This document shows, in pieces, positions 1 through 6,625 of a stretch of DNA of 6,625 nt. The position numbers were made by a program, and so were the translations under genes. The DNA is from an uncultured Lachnospiraceae bacterium (GTDB lineage Bacteria; Bacillota; Clostridia; Lachnospirales; Lachnospiraceae): positions 1 to 6,625 of the forward strand of contig CADCPJ010000417.1 in assembly GCA_902803245.1 (NCBI GenBank), written 5' to 3'. Each line of letters begins with the position of its first letter. Position 1 is the stretch's first letter. The notes below the pieces were generated by a model. It ran no database searches. It worked only from the letters and a program-made list of their open reading frames with translations, and was not told the origin of the DNA.

Positions 1-102
1 GCCGGGTTAAAGATATTAAAAGAGTATATGCATGATGCATCCTACAGCTATTCCTTTGGACAGAATATCGTTGTGATGCACTGGGGGAGGCAGGCAGAAT
101 GA
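1..102 (+). CDS. 3' end of an unidentified upstream operon gene (5' truncated)
   Basis: Frame 1 is open from the left edge and ends at a TGA at 100-102, giving the last 33 residues of a protein. The tail reads ...EYMHDASYSYSFGQNIVVMHWGRQAE. I do not firmly recognise it. The stretch SYSFGQNIVV resembles the SFGFGGxNA-type ending of beta-ketoacyl-ACP synthases (KAS I/II family) but is one residue short in the glycine loop, so that is only a suggestion. The stop codon overlaps the ATG of the synthetase gene (ATGA), and the synthetase's Shine-Dalgarno lies inside this gene's last codons. The two are therefore almost certainly cotranscribed and translationally coupled, which implies a role in the same pathway, perhaps supplying or modifying a precursor. 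That it is the end of a real gene is likely; its function is open. Confidence 0.65.
   Translation, partial: AGLKILKEYMHDASYSYSFGQNIVVMHWGRQAE
83..90 (+). promoter_or_regulatory. Ribosome binding site of the NRPS gene
   Basis: GGGGGAGG is a strong Shine-Dalgarno match ending 8 bases before the ATG at 99. It lies within the coding sequence of the preceding gene, whose stop overlaps the start (ATGA, 99-102). This spacing decides the start. The next in-frame ATG (141) has no comparable site, and starting there would remove the first residues of the A1 domain. Confidence 0.85.
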
Positions 103-1487
103 TTGAATTGCTGAAAAGAACGATTAGTCATGCTTCAAACATGCCTGAGAAAACTGCGCTTTCGTCAATGGGGGACGGAACGAATGTCACCTACCATGAA
201 CTGGAGCTCCTCTCAGGGAAGGTGTACCGCTACCTGAAGGATCACGGAATCGGGCGGGAGGATTTCGTGAATATCCTGCTTCCAAGGGGCGCAGAGCCCT
301 TTATTGCCATGCTTGGCGTCTGGAAGGCAGGAGCCGCTTTTGTTGTCCTGGAGCAGGATTATCCGGCGGATCGAATCGCATTTATCCGTAAGGACTGCGG
401 GTGCAAACTGGTAATTGACAGCGGGGTCTACGAGGAGATTCTTCAGTGCGAGTACCTTGCGGGCTGTGCCGTGGTGAATGATCACGACGCCGCATTTGCG
501 GTATATACCTCCGGAACCACAGGCGCTCCGAAAGGAGTACTGCATGAGTACGGGAATCTGAAGCTGATCGCTGAGAGCCTGTATGAAAACGGCGTCAGCC
601 TGAATCAAAATTCAAAAAACTATGCGATCATCGCCCCTCTTAATTTCGTTGTCGTGATCATATGCTTTGTAAGCGTGCTGGACGCCGGCGGCAGAATCAG
701 CGTCGTTCCCTTCAGCATCGTGAAAAATCCGCCGGCTTTATGGAAGGCGTTCACGGATCATCAGGTGGATGTCTCTTTCTGCGCCCCGTCGATGATTCAT
801 CTCATGCGAAAGATCCCCACATTAAAAAGGATATTTGTCGGATCGGAACCGGCAAACGGCATCTGGTCCGATGATCCGGGGCTCAGTATCATAAACGGGT
901 ACAGCATGAGTGAGACCGCGTTCTGTGTCACGATTGGACATCTGGACCGGCCTAATGAGATCGCGCCGGCAGGGAAGCCTCTGACGGACATGAAGATTAC
1001 GCTGCGGGATCCGGAAGGGAAGACGGTGATGGAAGGCGAGACGGGAGAACTCTGCGTGGAGGATCCCTATGTCCGCGGATACATAAACCGCCCGGAGGAG
1101 AATGCAAGGGCTTTTCGGAACGGGGAATTCCATACCGGGGACCTGGCCCGCGTGCGGCCGGACGGCCAATATGAGGTCATCGGACGCATCGATGACATGA
1201 TCAAGATCAGCGGCAACCGCATAGAGCCGGCGGAGATCGAGGCGGCGGTATCCCGCGTGACAGGCCTTAAGCAGGTGGTGGCGGCCGGCTTCGGGGAAGG
1301 ACCGGATGCCTTTATCTGTCTCTATTACGCGGATCCCGTGGAGGCGGATACGGAAGAACTCAGAAGAAAGCTTGAGAGTATCCTGCCGTATTACATGATC
1401 CCTTCGCGCTTTGTCCACCTGGATGCCCTGCCCCGCACGGCCACCGGAAAGATCAGCCGGCGCCTCCTGCCAAAGCCTGAAGTGGAA
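99..1487 (+). other. Adenylation domain A1 (loading module, divergent specificity pocket)
   Basis: The domain begins at the protein N-terminus. Motifs seen: A2-like WKAGAAFVVLEQDYPADRI, A3 YTSGTTGAPKG at residues 136-146, A5 NGYSMSETA from 266, A6 TGELCVEDPYVRGYINRP, A7 HTGDL at 345-349, A8 GRIDDMIKISGNRIEPAEIE from 362, and A10 TATGKISRR with the catalytic Lys at 451. A5 and A8 differ from the usual NAYGPTE and RIELGEIE forms found in A2 of the same protein. At A4 the usual FDxS is replaced by APLNFVVVII (residues 179-188), so the Asp that pairs with the substrate alpha-amine is missing. Other pocket positions by hand alignment to PheA are 278 Phe, 299 Ile, 301 Val, 322 Gly, 330 Phe and 331 Cys, a mostly hydrophobic pocket. 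The substrate cannot be named. The fold and activity class are certain. Confidence 0.93.
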
Positions 1488-4400
1488 GCGGGAAAGTACG
1501 TGGCGCCGGAAAATGACACGGAGCGCGCCCTGTGTGACGCGATGGCCAGCGCGCTTGGAATGGAGCGCTTTGGAGCAGAAGATGATTTCTATGCCATGGG
1601 AGGGAATTCCGTCACTTCTATGGAGATCGTGGGCACATGCGGTCTTCCCGGGCTTACCATCAATCAGATCTTCCGAGGGAGAACGCCCAAAAAGATCGTG
1701 GAATATTATCTGGAGGAGCTGCCTTTGGAAAATGAGGCGGCAGGGGATGAAAAGAACCTGTTACGTCCCTGTCCCCTGACCCGGTCCCAGCTTGGGATTT
1801 TCCTGGAGTGTGAGAAGCGGGAAGGGGAAGCTGTCTACAATAACCCCATGCTTTTCAGCCTGCCATGCGATACGGATCCGGAGCTGCTGGCAGCTGCGCT
1901 CGAGAAAACGGTGCGGGCCCATCCGGGGCTGTTTGCCGGGATCGTATCAGATGAGCACGGCATGCCCGCCATGCAGTATCAGAGCTCTTTCGCGGAGCAG
2001 GAGATCTGCGTCCGTGAACAGGTGAGCGGGGAGGAATTCGAGAGGATAAAGCAATCCCTGGTACAGCCCTTTGCTATAAAGAACGGGCGCCTGTTCCGCA
2101 TCAGGCTGATCAGGACGGAAGAAGCGCAGTATCTCTTTATGGATTTCCATCACCTTGTTTTTGACGGAACCTCGATGCAGATCCTTGCGTCGGATCTGGA
2201 GAAAGCCCTGAACGGGGAAAGCATCCCTGCGGAGAAATGGACAGCCTATGACGCGGCCATGGCGGAGCAGGAGGCCAGAGAGAAGAGGGAGGCATGGAAT
2301 AAGGCGAAGGAGTGGAACTTAAAGCAGTTTGGCGATGCGGATCCCACAGCGCTTCCGGAGGGCGACCTGAAGGGGAGCGGGCTTACATGTGGGGACCAGT
2401 CCTTTACACTGGATATCTCATACGGAGAACTGAAAGATTTTTGCGAGAAGCATAAAACAACAGAAAATGTGCTCACAACGGCCGCATTCGGTTATCTCCT
2501 TTCGGCATACACCCTTAAAAAGGATGCCCTGTTTACCACGGTCTATAACGGGCGCCGTGATCCGCGCTGCAAAAGGACGGTATCCATGTTTGTGACGACC
2601 CTGCCGGTGCTTTGCCGCAGGGGGATGGATCTGTCCGTTGAGGAGTACCTCTTTGCGCTTAAAGAACAGCTTCTTGGCTCCATGGCCAACGACCTCTATT
2701 CCTTTGCGGAACTGGCTGCGGATACAGGCATTACGAGCGATGTGCAGTTTGTCTGGCAGGCGGATATGCTTTCCCTTCCAAAGGGGAGCACATTAAGGCT
2801 CAGGCGTGAGAAACTGCCGTTTATCGCAACGGGAGACGCCCTTTCCGCCCAGCTCTTCCCCGAGGAGGATAAGCTCGTCTTCCAGGTGCAGTATCACGCG
2901 GACCGGTACAGCGAAGAATATATAGCGCGCTTTGCAAAATGCATGAACCAGGTGCTGAAGGACATGATGGCAAAGGAGAAGCTTTCCGGGATCAGCCTGC
3001 TCTCTCATGAAGAGCAAAGAGAGATCCTCGCGCTTTCAAAGGGAGAGGAACTGCACTATGATGCCGGGCAGACCTGGCTGGATCTCTTCCGTGCAAGTGT
3101 GGACACAGTACCGGAAAAGACGGCGGTATCGGACAGCAGGGGAAGCTATACTTACGAAGAACTGGACAGGGCGTCTGACCGGATTGCGGCTTTCCTCCAT
3201 GAGCATGGAGTGGAGGAAAACAGCTTTGCGGCCGTCAGGATGGACCGCGTGAAGGAGTATGCCGCGGCGGTGATCGGCATCCATAAAGCAGGGGCCGCCT
3301 ATCTGCCCATAGACCTGGAGTATCCGGAGGAGAGGGTAAACTATATGCTGTCGGATTCCGGGGCAACGCTTATGCTCACGGAAGATATGGTTTTGGACAT
3401 CCTTTCCGCTGAACCGGATCAGATGGCTGCGGGAGACGGGCAGGGACTGACGTACAGGGCGGACATAAACCCGGAACAGCTGGCCTATATGATCTATACC
3501 TCCGGCTCTACCGGGAAACCGAAGGGTGTCATGATACAGCATAAGGCACTCCTTAATTTCGTGCAGTTTATCCGGAACCGGTGGGGGCTCAGTGAAAAGA
3601 GCCGCATCGCCCTTCACTCGAATTTTGCCTTCGATGCGGCGGTGGAGGATCTTTTCCCGCCGCTGACCGTGGGAGGAACCGTATGCATCGTGCCGGAGAG
3701 CGCAAGGCGGGATCCGGAGAAAATGCGGGAATTCCTGAAGCAAAATGCGGTCAATGGCGGGTCCTATTCCACCCAGTTCGGGCAGCTGCTCTCAGCGGAC
3801 GAGCCTCTCGATGTGGACTACCTCTGCGTAGGCGGAGAGGCCATGACCGTTGTGCCGAAGGCGAGAGGGCCGGTCTACAACGCATATGGCCCCACGGAAT
3901 TCACAGTGGATGCCACCTATTTCGAACTGGATAAGACAAGGAAATACAAGACCATACCAATCGGCCGGCCGGTACATAACTGCTCTGCCTGTATCATGGA
4001 TCCCTGGGGCGGACTGCTTCCGCGGGGCTTTAGGGGGGAACTGTGCCTTGCCGGACCCCAGATGGCTCTTGGGTACCGGAATCAGCCCGAACTGACAGAG
4101 GAAAAGTTTGCCCTGGCGGACGTTGGGGGAGAAAAAGTCAGGATCTATCACACGGGAGACCTGGCCAGGTACAATGAGGAAGGAGACCTGGAATACCTGG
4201 GGCGCATGGATACGCAGGTGAAGCTCAGGGGCTTCCGGATAGAGCTGGGAGAGATCGAGAGCACGGCGGCGGGATACGAAGGGATCGCCCTTGCGGCAGC
4301 GGAGGTGAAGAAGGACCAGCTGATACTATATTATTCCTGTAAAGCGGATGGCGGCGGACAGGGTGTGGATGAGGCTTCCCTGAAGGATTACCTTTCGGGC

Positions 4401-6625
4401 AGGCTCGCGGATTACATGCTGCCTTCAGTTTTTATGCAGCTTGGTGAGATGCCGCTGACACGAAACGGTAAGATAGACAGAAAAGCCCTTCCCGAACCAT
4501 CGGTTTTCCGGACGGAAGAGTATGTGGCGCCCGAAGGGGAAGCGGAATGCGCAGCCGCAGAGGCGATGAAGCAGGTGCTCATGATGGACAGTGCCCCGGG
4601 CGCGACAGACAGCTTCTTTGGACTCGGCGGAGATTCCATCCGTGCCATACGTCTGGTAAGCCTTCTTCGGGAAAGGGGGCTGCAGGTATCCGTGGCGGAT
4701 ATCATGAAGCAGAAAACGGTCCGGGGGATCGCCTCCTGCGCCGAAATCACCGGTGCTGCCGCGATCAGCCAGGAACCATATGAAGGAGCCGTTCCGGACA
4801 GTGCCATCGTGGCGTTTTTCAAGGATATGAAGCTGCCCTGCCCCGGCCATTACAACCAGACAAGGCTTCTTGAACTGTCCGGGCGCACCGGGAGAGACAA
4901 TCTCCAGAAGACGTGGGACGCGCTGGCTTACCAGCATGACATGCTGAGGGCGGTATTTAAGGACGAGACGCTTTTCGTCCGGGGCGCGGATACGAGGATC
5001 AAGGTAGAGGAATATACGGTTCGTGCAGAAAAAAATGATGAAAGCTCTGCGGACAATCCGGAGGCAGTAAACAGCCCTGCGAACTCCACCACGGAAAACA
5101 CAAAGGCCGTTACAGCGGTCTGCGAAGGGATACAGAAGGATATCCATATGGAGGAGAGCCTTGTAAGGACAGCGCTCATCCATGGAATATCCCATGACTA
5201 TCTGTACATAGCGGTCCATCACCTCGTGACCGACGGCGTGTCCTGGAGAATCATTCTTTCAGATCTTGAGACTGCCCTCGGACAGGTACTTAAGGGGGAG
5301 GAGATACGCCTGCCTTCCAAGACCAATACTTACAAGGAGTACGCAGAGGCGCTCTGGCGGTACCGTGACAGCTACGCCCTGAGCCTGGAGATCCCCTACT
5401 GGAAAGCGGTGCAGCGGAAGCTGACGGACCTGAAAACTGTTGACGGAAAGGATTACAATCGGAGCTTTGAGCGGCTTTCCGTGACCTTAAGCCCGGAAGA
5501 CACGTACAGTTTCCTTCACGCGGACTTTGGAAAACTGAATACGGATATCAACGATGCCCTGCTTGCGGCTGTTGGCAGGAGTTTTCGTGATGCAACGGGA
5601 GCTGCAGGCATTTCCGTGCAGTTTGAGGGGCACGGCAGAGAAGAGACCGGTGAAAAGCTGTCAGTGGACAGAACGGTCGGATGGTTCACCTCGGAATATC
5701 CGGTTATAGTGGAAGGGCTGAATGGTGACCTTCGCCATGATTATTTAACCGCTAAAGAGGCCCTTCACAGAGTTCCGAACAAGGGCTTTGGCTATAATGT
5801 GCTGCGATTCATAGACGGCGGAAAGTCTGCCGGCACCGGCTCGCCCGCCCATCGGGAGGAGGGGCTGGATAAGGATCTTACGGCCCAGGTCGGCTTTAAT
5901 TATCTGGGAGATATGGGAGTGGAAGATACGGATGGTCTCCGCCTCTTTACGGATACAGATATTCCGGTGGGAGATGATATCAGCCCGCAGAACTCATATG
6001 GCCCCGATATCGCCATCAACTGTTTTGTTAAAAGCGGCAGCTTCCGGCTGCTTATGGACTTCAATAAGGAACTGTATGGAGAAGCCGGGGCGCGGCGGTT
6101 TGCGGACGGGATATTGTCTCAGATCAAAGAAATCTCGAAGTACCTGTCTTTAGACATCGCTCTGTCGGTGACGGCGACAGACCTCGGCGAAACGCAGTGG
6201 AGCGAAGCGGAATTTGAGGCGGTGAGGGCGGACTTTGCCTCCCGGGGAGAAACATTGGAGCGAATCTACCCGCTGCTGCCCATGCAGGAGGGCATGCTGC
6301 TTAAGCATGTGTCCGAGCCGGAATCACATGCGTACCGACTGGTGGACATTTTCGAAGTGGGCGGGAACCCCACTTATGAGATGCTAAGAAGGGTGCTTGA
6401 CAGGCTTGGCCGGGAGCATGAAGTTCTCCGGACAGCCATTATCCACGATGGGGTCAGTGTGGCCAGGCAGGCGATCGTTGACAGAAAACTCGGACTTCGG
6501 ATGCTCGATCTTTCCACAGACGCCGATGCGGGAGAAGCCGGTTCAAAGGAAGCCGGTGTAATAGAAGCTGTCATGAAGATAAGGGAAGATATATTGAGGG
6601 ATGGCTTTGATCTCCAGAGAAAGCC
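99..6625 (+). CDS. Non-ribosomal peptide synthetase, A-PCP-C-A-PCP-E-C... (3' partial)
   Basis: This multimodular enzyme activates carboxylic acids as adenylates, holds them on phosphopantetheine arms and condenses them into a peptide in the cytoplasm. The reading frame is open from the ATG at 99 to the window edge (2175 codons, no stop). Motif anchors from one end to the other stay in the same frame, so there is no frameshift. Domain order by residue: A1 1-463, PCP1 468-542, C1 556-964, A2 985-1467, PCP2 1476-1548, E 1564-2029, C2 from about 2053, truncated. All key catalytic residues are present. With no condensation domain before A1, this protein begins an assembly line or receives nothing upstream. 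The E domain followed by a DCL-like C2 shows that the second building block is passed on as the D isomer. At least one A-PCP unit should follow outside the window, either in this protein or in a partner. The gene is coupled to the upstream gene by an ATGA overlap. The family assignment is certain; the product is unknown. Confidence 0.98.
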   Translation, partial: MIELLKRTISHASNMPEKTALSSMGDGTNVTYHELELLSGKVYRYLKDHGIGREDFVNILLPRGAEPFIAMLGVWKAGAAFVVLEQDYPADRIAFIRKDCGCKLVIDSGVYEEILQCEYLAGCAVVNDHDAAFAVYTSGTTGAPKGVLHEYGNLKLIAESLYENGVSLNQNSKNYAIIAPLNFVVVIICFVSVLDAGGRISVVPFSIVKNPPALWKAFTDHQVDVSFCAPSMIHLMRKIPTLKRIFVGSEPANGIWSDDPGLSIINGYSMSETAFCVTIGHLDRPNEIAPAGKPLTDMKITLRDPEGKTVMEGETGELCVEDPYVRGYINRPEENARAFRNGEFHTGDLARVRPDGQYEVIGRIDDMIKISGNRIEPAEIEAAVSRVTGLKQVVAAGFGEGPDAFICLYYADPVEADTEELRRKLESILPYYMIPSRFVHLDALPRTATGKISRRLLPKPEVEAGKYVAPENDTERALCDAMASALGMERFGAEDDFYAMGGNSVTSMEIVGTCGLPGLTINQIFRGRTPKKIVEYYLEELPLENEAAGDEKNLLRPCPLTRSQLGIFLECEKREGEAVYNNPMLFSLPCDTDPELLAAALEKTVRAHPGLFAGIVSDEHGMPAMQYQSSFAEQEICVREQVSGEEFERIKQSLVQPFAIKNGRLFRIRLIRTEEAQYLFMDFHHLVFDGTSMQILASDLEKALNGESIPAEKWTAYDAAMAEQEAREKREAWNKAKEWNLKQFGDADPTALPEGDLKGSGLTCGDQSFTLDISYGELKDFCEKHKTTENVLTTAAFGYLLSAYTLKKDALFTTVYNGRRDPRCKRTVSMFVTTLPVLCRRGMDLSVEEYLFALKEQLLGSMANDLYSFAELAADTGITSDVQFVWQADMLSLPKGSTLRLRREKLPFIATGDALSAQLFPEEDKLVFQVQYHADRYSEEYIARFAKCMNQVLKDMMAKEKLSGISLLSHEEQREILALSKGEELHYDAGQTWLDLFRASVDTVPEKTAVSDSRGSYTYEELDRASDRIAAFLHEHGVEENSFAAVRMDRVKEYAAAVIGIHKAGAAYLPIDLEYPEERVNYMLSDSGATLMLTEDMVLDILSAEPDQMAAGDGQGLTYRADINPEQLAYMIYTSGSTGKPKGVMIQHKALLNFVQFIRNRWGLSEKSRIALHSNFAFDAAVEDLFPPLTVGGTVCIVPESARRDPEKMREFLKQNAVNGGSYSTQFGQLLSADEPLDVDYLCVGGEAMTVVPKARGPVYNAYGPTEFTVDATYFELDKTRKYKTIPIGRPVHNCSACIMDPWGGLLPRGFRGELCLAGPQMALGYRNQPELTEEKFALADVGGEKVRIYHTGDLARYNEEGDLEYLGRMDTQVKLRGFRIELGEIESTAAGYEGIALAAAEVKKDQLILYYSCKADGGGQGVDEASLKDYLSGRLADYMLPSVFMQLGEMPLTRNGKIDRKALPEPSVFRTEEYVAPEGEAECAAAEAMKQVLMMDSAPGATDSFFGLGGDSIRAIRLVSLLRERGLQVSVADIMKQKTVRGIASCAEITGAAAISQEPYEGAVPDSAIVAFFKDMKLPCPGHYNQTRLLELSGRTGRDNLQKTWDALAYQHDMLRAVFKDETLFVRGADTRIKVEEYTVRAEKNDESSADNPEAVNSPANSTTENTKAVTAVCEGIQKDIHMEESLVRTALIHGISHDYLYIAVHHLVTDGVSWRIILSDLETALGQVLKGEEIRLPSKTNTYKEYAEALWRYRDSYALSLEIPYWKAVQRKLTDLKTVDGKDYNRSFERLSVTLSPEDTYSFLHADFGKLNTDINDALLAAVGRSFRDATGAAGISVQFEGHGREETGEKLSVDRTVGWFTSEYPVIVEGLNGDLRHDYLTAKEALHRVPNKGFGYNVLRFIDGGKSAGTGSPAHREEGLDKDLTAQVGFNYLGDMGVEDTDGLRLFTDTDIPVGDDISPQNSYGPDIAINCFVKSGSFRLLMDFNKELYGEAGARRFADGILSQIKEISKYLSLDIALSVTATDLGETQWSEAEFEAVRADFASRGETLERIYPLLPMQEGMLLKHVSEPESHAYRLVDIFEVGGNPTYEMLRRVLDRLGREHEVLRTAIIHDGVSVARQAIVDRKLGLRMLDLSTDADAGEAGSKEAGVIEAVMKIREDILRDGFDLQRK
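1500..1724 (+). other. Peptidyl/aryl carrier domain PCP1
   Basis: This carrier domain holds the A1 product as a thioester. The 4'-phosphopantetheine site is DDFYAMGGNSVTSM with the modified Ser at residue 504. The stretch between that Ser and the LTINQIF helix is two or three residues shorter than in PCP2. A 14-residue linker leads into C1. It needs a phosphopantetheinyl transferase encoded elsewhere. Confidence 0.93.
1764..2990 (+). other. Condensation domain C1
   Basis: It forms the first peptide (amide) bond, between the starter on PCP1 and the amino acid on PCP2. Seen in order: C1-like CPLTRSQLGIF from residue 559, a degenerate C2 region RAHPGLF, the catalytic HHLVFDG at 684-690 (second His 685, Asp 689), and C5-like SMFVTTLPV from 829. 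The C4 and C7 motifs are weakly conserved. About 410 residues is normal or slightly short. It is placed after an A-PCP without epimerase, so an LCL or starter-type donor preference is expected. The motifs do not settle whether the donor is an amino acid or another acyl group. Confidence 0.93.
3051..4499 (+). other. Adenylation domain A2, predicted for a basic amino acid (Lys-like)
   Basis: This is a canonical A domain: HKAGAAYLPIDLEYPEERV (A2), YTSGSTGKPKG at residues 1133-1143 (A3), FAFDAAVED (A4), YNAYGPTEFT (A5), YHTGDL (A7), GRMDTQVKLRGFRIELGEIE from 1368 (A8), and RNGKIDRKALP with catalytic Lys 1458 (A10). Hand alignment to PheA gives pocket residues Asp1179, Ala1180, Glu1183, Ser1222, Cys1243, Gly1245, Ala1262, Val1270, Asp1271 and Lys1458 (D-A-E-S-C-G-A-V-D-K). 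Seven of ten match the Lys code I recall for bacitracin synthetase (D-A-E-S-I-G-S-V-C-K). The two acidic pocket residues, Glu and Asp, fit a cationic side chain. Lysine is the first guess; ornithine or another basic residue is possible. The domain call is certain, the substrate is inferred. Confidence 0.95.
4524..4742 (+). other. Peptidyl carrier domain PCP2 (epimerase-coupled type)
   Basis: The phosphopantetheine site is DSFFGLGGDSIRAIRLVS with Ser at residue 1513. The GGDSI form, with Asp before the Ser, is the variant usual in carrier domains that feed an epimerization domain, and an E domain does follow. It carries the dipeptidyl intermediate during epimerization and delivery to C2. Confidence 0.95.
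4788..6185 (+). other. Epimerization domain E
   Basis: It converts the PCP2-bound L residue to the D isomer at its alpha carbon. Motifs seen: YQHDMLRAVF near the start, VHHLVTDGVSWRI with the catalytic His pair at residues 1707-1708, FEGHGREE with the probable general base Glu at 1843, RTVGWFTSEYPV from 1858, PNKGFGYNVLRF from 1893, and FNYLGDM from 1933. All the residues expected for activity are present. A low-complexity stretch rich in Ser, Asn, Thr, Ala and Glu (residues about 1644-1670) sits before the HH motif and looks like an insertion in a surface loop. A Gly/Ser-containing stretch after the PNKG motif also looks a little long. Confidence 0.95.
6255..6625 (+). other. Condensation domain C2, DCL-like (3' truncated by the window)
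   Basis: The first motif, ERIYPLLPMQEGMLLKH from residue 2054, is the form typical of condensation domains that follow an E domain and accept a D-configured donor. The second motif, REHEVLRTAI, starts at about residue 2106. The window ends before the HHxxxDG catalytic motif, so activity cannot be judged. It proves that the peptide is extended beyond residue 2. Confidence 0.9.

Noticed and set aside
141..143. Alternative start ATG for the NRPS (Met15)
   Set aside because: The ATG at 99 has a strong GGGGGAGG site at good spacing and an ATGA overlap with the upstream stop, and it keeps the A-domain N-terminus.
642..700. Possible frameshift or degeneration causing the odd A4 motif in A1
   Set aside because: The frame is continuous from A3 to A5 with correct spacing and the AGG motif in place, so the divergence is in the protein and not a reading error. 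All other A1 core motifs are intact.
822..1418. 198-codon open frame on the - strand
   Set aside because: It is antisense to A1 motifs A5-A8 and has no family features of its own.
1411..1779. 122-codon + strand frame, and similar + frames at 662-874, 1792-2025 and 3007-3252
   Set aside because: They are out of frame within the NRPS, whose own frame carries the conserved motifs across all these stretches. No internal Shine-Dalgarno suggests a nested gene.
3036..3743. 235-codon open frame on the - strand
   Set aside because: It is antisense to the A2 domain, including the A3 and A4 motifs. The composition, rich in His, Arg and Pro, is typical of reverse-strand shadow frames.
4425..5222. 265-codon open frame on the - strand
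   Set aside because: It lies opposite the A2 end, PCP2 and E domain, all of which have clear conserved motifs on the + strand. The antisense protein shows no recognisable motif. It is a shadow of coding sequence.

Overview
The window is almost entirely one open reading frame on the + strand: a large non-ribosomal peptide synthetase (NRPS). It starts at position 99 and runs off the right edge without a stop, giving 2175 complete codons. The last 33 codons of another + strand gene precede it. The two genes overlap by 4 bases (ATGA), so this is the inside of an operon. There is no intergenic space of any length, and I see no RNA gene, terminator, mobile element, repeat array or CRISPR.

Reading motifs in order, the NRPS is A1-PCP1 (loading module, no condensation domain in front), C1-A2-PCP2-E (elongation module with an epimerase), then the beginning of C2. 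Each complete domain keeps its catalytic core: phosphopantetheine serines at residues 504 and 1513, HHxxxDG in C1 and E, A3 loops in both A domains, and the E-domain EGHGRE and RTVGWFT motifs. C2 opens with the YPLxPMQEGML signature usual for condensation domains that follow an epimerase. The assembly line therefore builds X - D-aa2 - aa3..., with at least one more module beyond the window.

Two specificity readings stand out. A2 has pocket residues that I read by hand as D-A-E-S-C-G-A-V-D-K. This is close to the lysine code I recall from bacitracin synthetase and points to a basic residue, then epimerised to the D form. A1 is divergent and has no Asp at the position that normally binds the substrate alpha-amino group, so it may load something other than an ordinary alpha-amino acid. 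The upstream gene ends in a sequence faintly like the C-terminus of beta-ketoacyl synthases, which would fit an acyl starter, but that resemblance is weak.

The organism is probably a Firmicute, perhaps a Lachnospiraceae-like gut clostridium of moderate GC. This rests on the strong G-rich Shine-Dalgarno site, the codon mix (AGG/AGA and ATA used freely alongside GC-rich codons) and the general look of the domains. It is an impression, not a computed assignment. The product is not recognisable from this fragment.
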